From Candidatus Eisenbergiella merdavium (GTDB taxonomy: Bacteria > Bacillota > Clostridia > Lachnospirales > Lachnospiraceae), in NCBI GenBank assembly GCA_019119595.1, contig DWWS01000032.1:1-64000 (forward strand): DNA of 64,000 nucleotides, given 5' to 3'. A model generated the notes under the pieces. That model saw only the letters and a program-made list of their open reading frames with translations, did no database searches and had not been told where the DNA came from. Made by a program: the position numbers and the translations under genes. Each line of letters starts with the position of its first letter. The first letter of the stretch is position 1. Below, in pieces: positions 42,391 to 49,676 of this stretch.

Positions 42391-44568
42391 TTATTCGTTG
42401 GAAACCAGCAGCGTGTAGATGCCGCCTCTGGCGTACAGCTCATCATGGGTGCCGCGCTCCACCACCCTGCCGTCGTCCAGAACGATGATCTCGTCGCAGT
42501 CCCGGATAGTGGACAGCCGATGGGCCACCACAATACAGGTGATTCCCCGGTCCTTAATGGAGCTGACCACCTCATATTCCGTTTTGGCGTCCAGCGCCGA
42601 GGTGGCTTCATCCAGGATGATGATGGTGGGATCCTGCGCCAGCACCCGGGCGATCTCCATACGCTGCCGCTGTCCGCCGGAAAAATCCTTTCCGCCCTCG
42701 GTGATCCTGTACTGATAGCCGCCGTCTCGCTTCATGATATCCTCATGAAGCCTGGCGTCCCGGGCCGCCAGGATCATTTCAAAGTCCTCGATGGAGGTAT
42801 CCCACATTTTGATATTGTTGGCGATGGTATCCTCAAACAGGATGATATCCTGATCCACCACCGCCAGGGAACCGGTAAAAACGCTGCGGTCAGTCTGATC
42901 TATGGGTTTTCCGTCAAATAAGATCTCTCCGCTCCATGGCTGATACAGGCCGGAGATCAGTTTGGCCAGGGTGGATTTTCCGCAGCCGGAGGCGCCGACA
43001 AACGCCACCCGGCTACCCGGCTTTAAGCTGAGATCAAAATGCTCGATCAACGGCTTGTCCAGACGGGAATAGCCGAAGGTCACGTCCTTCATTTCCACGC
43101 TTCCGGACAGCTTATCGTAGGATGTCCCCTCATCCGGTACGCTTTCTTCCCCGCTCACCGCTTCCGGATATTCCATCACGTCCTCCACCCGTTCCATCTG
43201 GGTGCGCATCTCCTGAATGGTCTGACCGGCAGTGATCAGAGTGGATGCCGGAGCGGTAAAGGAGGACAGAAAGCCCTGAAAAGCAAGGACCATACCGGGA
43301 GTGAACCGTCCCTGGATGGTCAGCCACACGCCAAGCATCAGCACTGCGGTATTCGTCAGAGAGGTGACAAAGCCCGGCACCATTCCGAGATAATGCTCCA
43401 GTCTCGCGAATTTTTCCTGCTGCGTATTCACACTGGCCTGGTATCCCGCCCATCTTTCAAAATATCCGTTTTCCGCCCCGCTTGCCTTGATGGTCTCGAT
43501 CATTTCAATCCCTGCCACCGTGGCTCCCTCCAGCTTCCCGGCGTCACGCATCTGGACGCGGGTGATGTTCACCCGCTTCTGGGATATGATACGGGACAGG
43601 ATGAGATTGATAAAAATGGCGACGATTCCCACCAGCGTAAGCTGCCAGCTATATCGGATCATCACCGCCAGGTAAAAGACCATCATCAGAGCGTCAAGAG
43701 CCAGCGGTGCGAAGGTGTTGACGAGAGAATTGGCGATGGTGGAATTGGTGCCCTTTCTTGCCTGGATATCTCCCGCCATGCGCTGGGAAAAAAATTCCAT
43801 GGGCAGCCTGAGGACCTTCCACATATAGGTTGTGCTGCCTACGACAGCCAGCTTCCCGTTGATCTTTGCGGAGTAGACGGCCTGCACCCAAGCCACGACG
43901 ATCTGGACCACGCTCAGTCCGGACAGCGCCGCGATGAACGGCAGGAACCAGTCCGGATTTTCTCCGGTCAGAAGCCGGTCAAGGAAAATGCGGGAAAAAA
44001 CAGGATTGATAATACCGATCAGAGAGGTGATCGTCGTGGTCAGCACCACGAACGCCACCGCCGAAGCCGCCCCTGTCAGCCGTTTTCCGACAAAGGAAAG
44101 TACGGATCTCGGCTTGCCTCCCGGTTCAAAGTTCTCGCCGGGCTCGAACATCAGGCAGATTCCCGTAAAAGCCCTGTCAAAGGCCTCCATGGAAACCGTA
44201 TAGCTTCCCCTGGCAGGATCGTTTATGTACGCCTTGCCGCCGCCGAAACCGTTAAGCACCACAAAATGATTAAAATTCCAGTGGATGATGCAGGGAAACT
44301 TCGCGTTTTTCATCAGGCCCTCAGGCTCATACCGGTATCCTTTGGCCGTAAGGCCGTAGCTGCGGGCCGCCCGGAGTATATTTTTGGCGTTGGAGCCGTT
44401 GCGGGAAACGCCGCAGTCTGTCCGAACCTGCTCCAGCGGAATCCACTTCCCATAGTAGGCCAGGATCATCGTCAGGGACGCCGCTCCGCATTCCAGCGCC
44501 TCCATCTGCATGATCACCGGCACTTTCACATGTCCGGCTGTGACCGGCCTCTTCACTGCTTTTCCCAT
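42391..44568 (-). CDS. NHLM bacteriocin export ABC transporter with C39 peptidase domain
   Basis: A 725-residue peptidase/permease/ATPase. The C39 domain (residues ~10-150) has the catalytic Cys in QMEALECGAASLTMIL, His in HWNFNHFVVLNGF and Asp in INDPARG, so leader cleavage should be active. A membrane domain and an ATPase follow (Walker A GASGCGKST, signature DFSGGQRQRMEIARVL). It cuts after the double glycine of the precursor and exports the core. GAGG precedes ATG 44568; 15 nt separates it from the second ABC gene. Confidence 0.92.
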   Translation of the reverse strand: MGKAVKRPVTAGHVKVPVIMQMEALECGAASLTMILAYYGKWIPLEQVRTDCGVSRNGSNAKNILRAARSYGLTAKGYRYEPEGLMKNAKFPCIIHWNFNHFVVLNGFGGGKAYINDPARGSYTVSMEAFDRAFTGICLMFEPGENFEPGGKPRSVLSFVGKRLTGAASAVAFVVLTTTITSLIGIINPVFSRIFLDRLLTGENPDWFLPFIAALSGLSVVQIVVAWVQAVYSAKINGKLAVVGSTTYMWKVLRLPMEFFSQRMAGDIQARKGTNSTIANSLVNTFAPLALDALMMVFYLAVMIRYSWQLTLVGIVAIFINLILSRIISQKRVNITRVQMRDAGKLEGATVAGIEMIETIKASGAENGYFERWAGYQASVNTQQEKFARLEHYLGMVPGFVTSLTNTAVLMLGVWLTIQGRFTPGMVLAFQGFLSSFTAPASTLITAGQTIQEMRTQMERVEDVMEYPEAVSGEESVPDEGTSYDKLSGSVEMKDVTFGYSRLDKPLIEHFDLSLKPGSRVAFVGASGCGKSTLAKLISGLYQPWSGEILFDGKPIDQTDRSVFTGSLAVVDQDIILFEDTIANNIKMWDTSIEDFEMILAARDARLHEDIMKRDGGYQYRITEGGKDFSGGQRQRMEIARVLAQDPTIIILDEATSALDAKTEYEVVSSIKDRGITCIVVAHRLSTIRDCDEIIVLDDGRVVERGTHDELYARGGIYTLLVSNE

Positions 44569-44578
44569 GACACGTACC

Positions 44579-45052
44579 TCAATTCAACAGAAAGGAAATG
44601 GGTGAAATGCTTTCCACCACGATCCTGGCCGTATAGGTGCCGTCCGGCAGGGAGCCGGACAGGCTTACAGGATAGACCCACTCTCCCTCCTGCAGACCTC
44701 CCACATACAGGGCGTAAGCGTCAAGGGAACCGGCTGCGGATGCCGGGCCGGGGGCGATTTCCTGAACCGTACATTCCGTATCGCCGATGTGTACCTGCAT
44801 GCCGCTGTACAGGGAAGCGGCGTCCGCCTCCTTTACATAACAGATAACAGCGCCGTCCTCCGCCACTGCCGCCGCAGTCAGGGTCGTATCCATATGCCCG
44901 AAAATGCCCCACACGCACACGCCGGCCAGCAGCGCGATCACCGCTGCAAGCAGCATCCATATGCCCGGATTGGATACCTTGATATAATCGTTCAGCTGTT
45001 CCGGAGAGCTAATCCGCTCAAGGCTCTTTTGACGAAATACAGGATTATCCAT
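44579..45052 (-). CDS. NHLM secretion system HlyD-like periplasmic-adaptor protein
   Basis: A 157-residue membrane-anchored protein: short cytosolic start with SPEQLNDYIKVSNPGIWM, one helix (~33-52), then a beta-rich outer part. It matches the HlyD-like third component of NHLM export loci (TIGR03794 type), shorter than true HlyD. It lies 10 nt before the C39 transporter start. Gram-positive cells lack an outer membrane, so it likely acts as a membrane-surface adaptor. Confidence 0.85.
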   Translation of the reverse strand: MDNPVFRQKSLERISSPEQLNDYIKVSNPGIWMLLAAVIALLAGVCVWGIFGHMDTTLTAAAVAEDGAVICYVKEADAASLYSGMQVHIGDTECTVQEIAPGPASAAGSLDAYALYVGGLQEGEWVYPVSLSGSLPDGTYTARIVVESISPISFLLN

Positions 45053-45079
45053 AAACCAGCCCCCTTTTCACAATCTTTA

Positions 45080-45376
45080 CTATTCGATGGTGAGGATATC
45101 AACAAAGCCGGTAATTTCGAATACCTCCTGGATGACGTCGTTGACGTGCCGGATCACCATCTTTCCCTGTCTGTTCATGACCTTCTGAGCTGCAAGCAGC
45201 ACCCGGAGTCCGGCGGAAGATATGTATTCCAGCTTTTCAAAATCAAAAACAAGTTCCGTCACTCCATCTATGGAGTGCTTTAATTCCGCCTCCAGCGACG
45301 GTGAGGTCGTTGTGTCCAGCCTCCCCTCCAGCGCAAGCGTTAATCTGGTATCCTCTGTCTGTTTGCTTATCGTCAT
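45080..45376 (-). CDS. STAS-domain anti-anti-sigma factor
   Basis: A 98-residue SpoIIAA/RsbV-like protein. The expected phosphorylatable Ser is in LEYISSAGLRVLL (near residue 56). Such proteins bind an anti-sigma kinase when unphosphorylated. It is the first gene of the NHLM operon, with a promoter at 45440-45468, and sigma is the last gene. No anti-sigma kinase is seen between. GGAAGGAG precedes ATG 45376. Confidence 0.88.
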   Translation of the reverse strand: MTISKQTEDTRLTLALEGRLDTTTSPSLEAELKHSIDGVTELVFDFEKLEYISSAGLRVLLAAQKVMNRQGKMVIRHVNDVIQEVFEITGFVDILTIE

Positions 45377-45439
45377 TTGATTCTCCTTCCGGCCTGACGG
45401 CCTGCCTGATTGATTCTTTTTACGACTGAAAACAGTTTT

Positions 45440-45468
45440 ATTGTAGCATATTTATTCATTGGTAGCAA
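45440..45468 (-). promoter_or_regulatory. Promoter of the STAS/NHLM export operon
   Basis: Minus-strand TTGCTA (45468-45463), 17-nt spacer and TACAAT (45445-45440), about 65 nt upstream of the STAS start. Looks like a sigma-A promoter rather than a distinct ECF motif. Confidence 0.7.
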
Positions 45469-45560
45469 ATAAAAGAGACCTGGTTTCGCTGAATGGTAAC
45501 AGTCTGGCAACGGCTGAACGGTTTCGCTGAATGTCTCTGCATCCGGACGCCAGGCCGCGT

Positions 45561-47021
45561 TTACAGCCCAAGAAAGCAGATCAGAAGGAGCCATGCCAGC
45601 CCATAGTAGGAGATCGCGGCCACCAGATCGTTTACGGTGGTGATCAGGGGGCCGGATGCCACCGCAGGATCGATCTTCATTTTCTTAAAAAGGATCGGGA
45701 TGGTGGTTCCCGCCACGCTGGAAAGGGTCATGGAGACCAGCATCGCGATGCCGATGCAGGCAGATACCGCGAAGGCAAATGCGGGCGCCTTTCCCTTGAA
45801 CAGGCAGATGTATACGCCGATGAGCAGGAAGGAGGCCGCGGCAAGGATGAGGCCGTTGAAGGAGCCGACCCTTGTTTCCTTTCCGATCAGGGCCAGCTTC
45901 TGCCTGCCGGTGATCTGTTCATCCATCAGAACGCGGATGGTGACCGCAAGGGACTGGGTTCCCACGTTGCCGGACATATCAAGGACCAGGGACTGGAAGC
46001 TCATCAGGATCGTCACCTGGGCCACGATGCCCTCGAACAGGCCCACCACGCCGGACACCACCATGCCCAGCCCGAGCAGGACGATGAGCCAGGGAAGCCG
46101 CTTGCGGACGCTTTTTGCCAGAGGCTCCTCCATGTCCTCTTCCGCAGACAGACCGGCCAGCTTCGCGTAGTCCTCTCCCATCGCCTCATCCACCAGCTCC
46201 ACGATATCCTGTGAGGTGATGACGCCGATCAGACGGTTTTCATTGTCCAGTACGGGAATGGAATCCTCCGAATAATCCCGAAGCCGTTCGATGCATTCCT
46301 CCGTCTGCTCTCTGGCATACACATATGGATACGAGGTCGCGATGATTTCCTCCAGACCGGTGGTGTCCCTTGCGATGATCAGATCCTTCAGGTCGATGGC
46401 TCCGTAAAAGGTCTGATCCGCATCGGTCACATAAATGGTGGAAACGTTATCGTTTTCCGCCGCCTGATCCACCAGCTCCCGCATGGCCTGACGGACGCTG
46501 ATCCCCGTCTGGATGTGAATGTAGTTGGTGCTCATGCGGCTGCCGATCTCGTCCTCATCAAAGGAGCCGATCAGCGCGATCTCCCTCCTGGTCTCGTCGT
46601 CCATCAGCTCGATCAGCGTGGCGCGCTCCGCCTTTCCCAGCTGCTTCAGATATTCCACCGCCATATCGGTTTCCAGATGAGCCAGGATCTCCGACTGCTT
46701 GCGTACGCCGAGCTCACTGAAATAAACGGCAAAATCGTCCGTATACTCCAGCACATCCGAAAGCGTCTGCGCATCCAGCAGACAATAAAGCCGCGCCCGC
46801 TCGTCCCGGCCAAGAAGTCCGAGCACATCGGCAATGTCATTTTCGTGATAATTGCGGAGCTCCTCCTTCAAAAGCCTGGGGGACATGCCGCTCCGTAAAA
46901 GGGTGAGAAGCTCTCTTTGGTAGTCCGGGTGCTGTCCGCCGGGCGTGATTCCCGCCGTGCTTTCCGGGCTGCCGCTCTGCATGGAGAGCTCTGTCTGAAT
47001 TGCGTTTTTATTCTTTTCCAT
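45561..47021 (-). CDS. mgtE: MgtE-type magnesium transporter
   Basis: A 486-residue transporter: MgtE_N superhelical domain (~45-145), paired CBS domains (~150-270), and a five-helix membrane domain (~300-486) with the selectivity segment near DMSGNVGTQSLAV. Mg2+ gating by the CBS domains is family knowledge. The ATG is chosen at 47021. A structured leader (47106-47182) lies 85 nt upstream, so expression may be regulated by RNA folding. Cobalt or other divalent ions are also possible substrates. Confidence 0.9.
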   Translation of the reverse strand: MEKNKNAIQTELSMQSGSPESTAGITPGGQHPDYQRELLTLLRSGMSPRLLKEELRNYHENDIADVLGLLGRDERARLYCLLDAQTLSDVLEYTDDFAVYFSELGVRKQSEILAHLETDMAVEYLKQLGKAERATLIELMDDETRREIALIGSFDEDEIGSRMSTNYIHIQTGISVRQAMRELVDQAAENDNVSTIYVTDADQTFYGAIDLKDLIIARDTTGLEEIIATSYPYVYAREQTEECIERLRDYSEDSIPVLDNENRLIGVITSQDIVELVDEAMGEDYAKLAGLSAEEDMEEPLAKSVRKRLPWLIVLLGLGMVVSGVVGLFEGIVAQVTILMSFQSLVLDMSGNVGTQSLAVTIRVLMDEQITGRQKLALIGKETRVGSFNGLILAAASFLLIGVYICLFKGKAPAFAFAVSACIGIAMLVSMTLSSVAGTTIPILFKKMKIDPAVASGPLITTVNDLVAAISYYGLAWLLLICFLGL

Positions 47022-47105
47022 ACCGCTTTGCTCCTTTCGCTTTTTACCAACTTAAGTCAAAGCGTGCGGATGAAAGGAAGGAACCGGGGCAAAAGAAAAG
47101 GGCAT

Positions 47106-47182
47106 AAAAATACCATTGCCGCCTGAAACGGCTCCGCTTCCTCTCATGAGCACAAGCTGTCCGCTAAAGGGCAATGGTATCC
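47106..47182 (-). promoter_or_regulatory. Structured leader RNA upstream of mgtE, riboswitch candidate
   Basis: On the minus strand a GATACCATTGCC/GGCAATGGTAT stem of 11 bp (47180-47170 with 47120-47110) closes an inner segment with CTCATGAG and GCC-GTTTCA-GGC hairpins, followed by TTTTTATG. The closed stem with a U-run acts as a terminator, so folding could switch mgtE. Inner GCGGACAGC, AAGCGGAGCC and CAGGCGG are suggestive of a metal-sensing aptamer but do not match the M-box and fit NiCo poorly by eye. Confidence 0.5.
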
Positions 47183-47217
47183 AATATCGTCAAAACGCAT
47201 GATGATCCGTCAGATTC

Positions 47218-47313
47218 TTCTGCGGTCTGACGCAGAGGATCCGGCGGAAGACCGCAAAAAAACTGCGGAAGACCGCAAAAACTGCGGAAGACCGCAGATG
47301 AATCTGCGGTCTG
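47218..47313. repeat. Array of tandem TGCGGAAGACCGCA hairpins
   Basis: (T)GCGGAAGACCGC(A) occurs at 47244, 47264 and 47283 with 19-21 nt period, each copy a self-complementary hairpin with AAGA loop. GATTCTTCTGCGGTCT (from about 47212) and AATCTGCGGTCT (47301-47312) flank the array in the opposite sense. The array lies upstream of the mgtE leader. Confidence 0.7.
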
Positions 47314-47490
47314 GAAATATGGACGAACCGGGCGCTTCCGGTCGGATTCCTGTATCCCCACATGCGCTGTATTGTCTGCCATGCCCCAACTTCGACCATT
47401 ACTACTGCCGCAGCCGTCCATACTCTCACCTCACTTTTCTAAGATAAAGATTTTTTTAAACAAAAAACAACCGGATCAATATGCTTTTGG

Positions 47491-47535
47491 GGCAGGAGGT
47501 TTTGGCTCCTGCCATTTGTAACCTACCACAAATGG
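47491..47535. terminator. Two back-to-back hairpins downstream of the toxin-antitoxin genes
   Basis: GGCAGGAG-GTTTTGG-CTCCTGCC (47491-47513) and CCATTTGT-AACCTACC-ACAAATGG (47512-47535) are adjacent perfect stems. They lie beyond the HigA stop (47613). The U-rich tails are weak, so termination is only one reading. Confidence 0.5.
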
Positions 47536-47612
47536 CGTCGGGTTGTCAACCGGAAAACGAGGACGCAAAAATTTGGTACGAAAGGTACAACGAAATGGTG
47601 CAATGGCTGTCT

Positions 47613-47918
47613 TCACCCTCTTTTTGCCCTGTCCCCGGCAGTCTGCTTAGGTGTAAATGTCACATTGAGAACCATATCCATACCATCTGCCAGTCGCTGA
47701 AGCAGTTTGATGCTTGGATTCCTCGTTCCGTTTTCCAGCCTGCTGATTTCAGTCTGGGCAATGCCGGTACGCTCGGAGAGCTCCTTCTGTGTCAAATTCT
47801 GGGAAGTTCTCGCATCTATCATTGCACGGATAACATTCATTTCTGGCTGCATTTCATCATAAGCCTGTGCAAAAGCCGGATCCTGCATTCTCTTTTCTTT
47901 ATATTCTTTTAAAGTCAT
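47613..47918 (-). CDS. HigA-type antitoxin, XRE family HTH
   Basis: A 101-residue antitoxin. The XRE helix-turn-helix is at residues ~35-85 (LTQKELSERTGIAQTEISRLE). The ATG at 47918 follows AAGGAG and is used instead of the start 33 nt upstream. It follows the toxin gene by 17 nt, the toxin-first order of HigBA. It should bind the palindrome in the promoter upstream. Confidence 0.88.
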   Translation of the reverse strand: MTLKEYKEKRMQDPAFAQAYDEMQPEMNVIRAMIDARTSQNLTQKELSERTGIAQTEISRLENGTRNPSIKLLQRLADGMDMVLNVTFTPKQTAGDRAKRG

Positions 47919-47935
47919 AATCTGCACTCCTTTAC

Positions 47936-48286
47936 TTATCTGATTTTCCATATCGTCTGATCCAGTAAGCGCCGATCTTTAGCCAGTTTGATTTCTCCCG
48001 GCGGAGTCTTTTGCCTTTTCTTTACGAAACCGTTTGTCACGATAACCCGCTCGCCTGAATAAAAGAAGTACAATGCACGCGTAATATTGCTTCCCAGCTT
48101 GCATCGGAGTTCAAAAATCCCATCATCCAAATGTTCTGAATACGGCATCCGCAGTTCCGTTCCTTTCTCTTCCAGGATTTCCATCAACCCGATTAATTTC
48201 GCTGCCATCTTGCCATCAAGGCTGTCAAGAAAATCCGACACCGGTTCCTTCCCTTCCTCGGTTCTGTAGAATTCCAAATGAAACAT
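47936..48286 (-). CDS. RelE/HigB-type toxin (phage Gp49-like)
   Basis: A 116-residue RelE/ParE-superfamily toxin of the HigB/Gp49 group, with FELRCKLGSNITRALYFFY and a basic C-terminal part (FVKKRQKTP), as expected for a ribosome-dependent mRNA endonuclease. AAAGGA precedes ATG 48286. The partner antitoxin follows. The target is not known. Confidence 0.85.
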   Translation of the reverse strand: MFHLEFYRTEEGKEPVSDFLDSLDGKMAAKLIGLMEILEEKGTELRMPYSEHLDDGIFELRCKLGSNITRALYFFYSGERVIVTNGFVKKRQKTPPGEIKLAKDRRLLDQTIWKIR

Positions 48287-48316
48287 TCTTTATCCTTTCC
48301 ACAACTTTCTGATGTT

Positions 48317-48345
48317 ATTATATGAGATATATCTCAACTCGTCAA
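48317..48345 (-). promoter_or_regulatory. Toxin-antitoxin promoter with operator inside the spacer
   Basis: On the minus strand TTGACG (48345-48340), a 17-nt spacer and TATAAT (48322-48317). The spacer contains the perfect palindrome TGAGATATATCTCA (48336-48323), next to the -10 box, so binding of HigA would block RNA polymerase. Confidence 0.85.
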
Positions 48346-48463
48346 GGATTGTTTTCTGGGCCGCAAAACAGATGAGCTGTATAGGCACATTTATGCGCCG
48401 CTCATCCTGAACGTTGACTGAATCGCCTGGCTTTGCTGCTTTTTCATCATACAAACCCCCGCA

Positions 48464-49076
48464 CTATTGAAGGCCCGCAGCGAAAACGACCAATGCCATA
48501 ACAGGAAGAACGGTCCAACTATATCTGCCCGCAGTTTCCCAGTCAGAGGGTTCTGCATGGTCTGCATTGCGGATTTGAAATTTTATTTTCATCTATCACA
48601 GCCCCATCGCTCATTGCCACAGCTATATTGATGTTAGCGTCACTTCCGTCCTCATTATAGAGAAAGATGATGTCATCAAGCTCTAATACTCCTCCACGGA
48701 AGATGATTTTTTCTTCTTTACGAAGCTCCACGCCAACCATGTACTCTTTCATTTCGTTATCCTGGGGGATGGCAGTTGAGCCCTCTTCGGCAGTATAGGG
48801 ACCGTATGTCTTATCATCGTATTGGAAAATGACCGTCTTGTTCTCATATACGGTGAAACTTGCTTCCTTCCCGCGAATTTTACCAGAATATACAGTGCTG
48901 CCATCTTTATGATCCGGAACAAGGATACTGTTCTCGTAAACATAGCCTGCCTGTGAAACAGTTATGGGATAAAGTGCAGTAAATGCCAGAACCATAATGA
49001 TCATAAGAAGTAAGACAACCTTTTGATAGCACCCCAGACACTTGACCCTTTCCAAATCTTTCCCTCCATTCAGCAT
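48464..49076 (-). pseudogene. Frameshifted membrane-anchored protein
   Basis: The ATG at 49076 opens 177 codons: one N-terminal membrane helix (VVLLLMIIMVLAFTALYPIT) and an extracellular beta-rich domain. Near 48578 the frame runs into a stop (48543), but the next frame over, from AAAATAAAATTTC, continues KIKFQIRNADHAEPSDWE and a second membrane helix, ending at TAG 48464. A one-base slip at the A-run explains this. It is a decayed gene, or else a sequence error. Family not recognised by name. Confidence 0.65.
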
Positions 49077-49136
49077 ATCTTCCTTTTGCTTTCTTCTCGC
49101 TGTGGGTTCGGATTTTTCGGCAGGACAATTATGCTT

Positions 49137-49418
49137 TTATTTATGTCTTACTCTACTGATAATTCCCTCAACAATAACACTGAGAACCATACAAATGCCA
49201 AACACAACTCCCATATAAATTCCTATGGTTTTACCAATATACTCTGTTCCCGACTTTGTAAGTTCATAAACAGGTATTCCAACGACCTTAACTGTCAATG
49301 TGTCTACATTTGTACTATATGCATTAACACAGCCGAAATAAATCACAACGCTCATTAATTTCATAGCCGCTGCAAATCCAATTACCAATGCAGCCACAAT
49401 TTTTATTTTTTTCTTCAT
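49137..49418 (-). CDS. Small two-pass membrane protein, unknown
   Basis: A 93-residue protein with two hydrophobic helices (~5-30 and ~70-90) and a short outer loop. ATG 49418 follows GAGGAG and is preferred over a start 42 nt earlier. It lies 60 nt upstream of the frameshifted membrane protein on the same strand, so the two may form a unit. No family recognised. Confidence 0.65.
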   Translation of the reverse strand: MKKKIKIVAALVIGFAAAMKLMSVVIYFGCVNAYSTNVDTLTVKVVGIPVYELTKSGTEYIGKTIGIYMGVVFGICMVLSVIVEGIISRVRHK

Positions 49419-49569
49419 CTGCTTCTCCTCAATCCCGGTTTGCCGTTCTGCTGCTTCCATTTTACCATATCTCTGAGGGCGTAAGAATAAGGAGTTTTCC
49501 GGGCCGATTCTTTTACGGGATTTTTCCCCGGCTTATTTTCTGACATATCATGCTGTCATACAGCATACC

Positions 49570-49610
49570 GCAGGCCCCATCAGGCATGAAGATTGTCTGA
49601 TGGGGCCTGC
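49570..49610. terminator. Perfect 14-bp hairpin after the GH2 gene
   Basis: GCAGGCCCCATCAG (49570-49583) and CTGATGGGGCCTGC (49597-49610) are fully complementary. It lies 67 nt beyond the GH2 stop. There is no clear U-run on the minus strand, so it may be a terminator or only a stable inverted repeat. Confidence 0.55.
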
Positions 49611-49676
49611 AGAAACAGGGGGCCTGATTTTTCTTACCGTACATCAAAAGCAAAGGCAACATTTAATTGTGCCGGT

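Noticed and set aside
43039-44847. 602-codon plus-strand frame
   Set aside because: It is antisense to the C39 peptidase/ABC gene, which has all catalytic motifs; the plus frame shows only mirror composition.
47106-47182. M-box magnesium riboswitch upstream of mgtE
   Set aside because: The conserved M-box sequence is not visible and the fold differs; kept only as a leader of unknown class.
47218-47313. CRISPR array
   Set aside because: Repeats are 12-14 nt hairpins with tiny A-rich spacers; no proper spacer lengths or cas genes nearby.
47218-47313. mini-ykkC (guanidine-II) riboswitch
   Set aside because: Loops are AAGA, not the ACGR type, and the downstream gene is a magnesium transporter.
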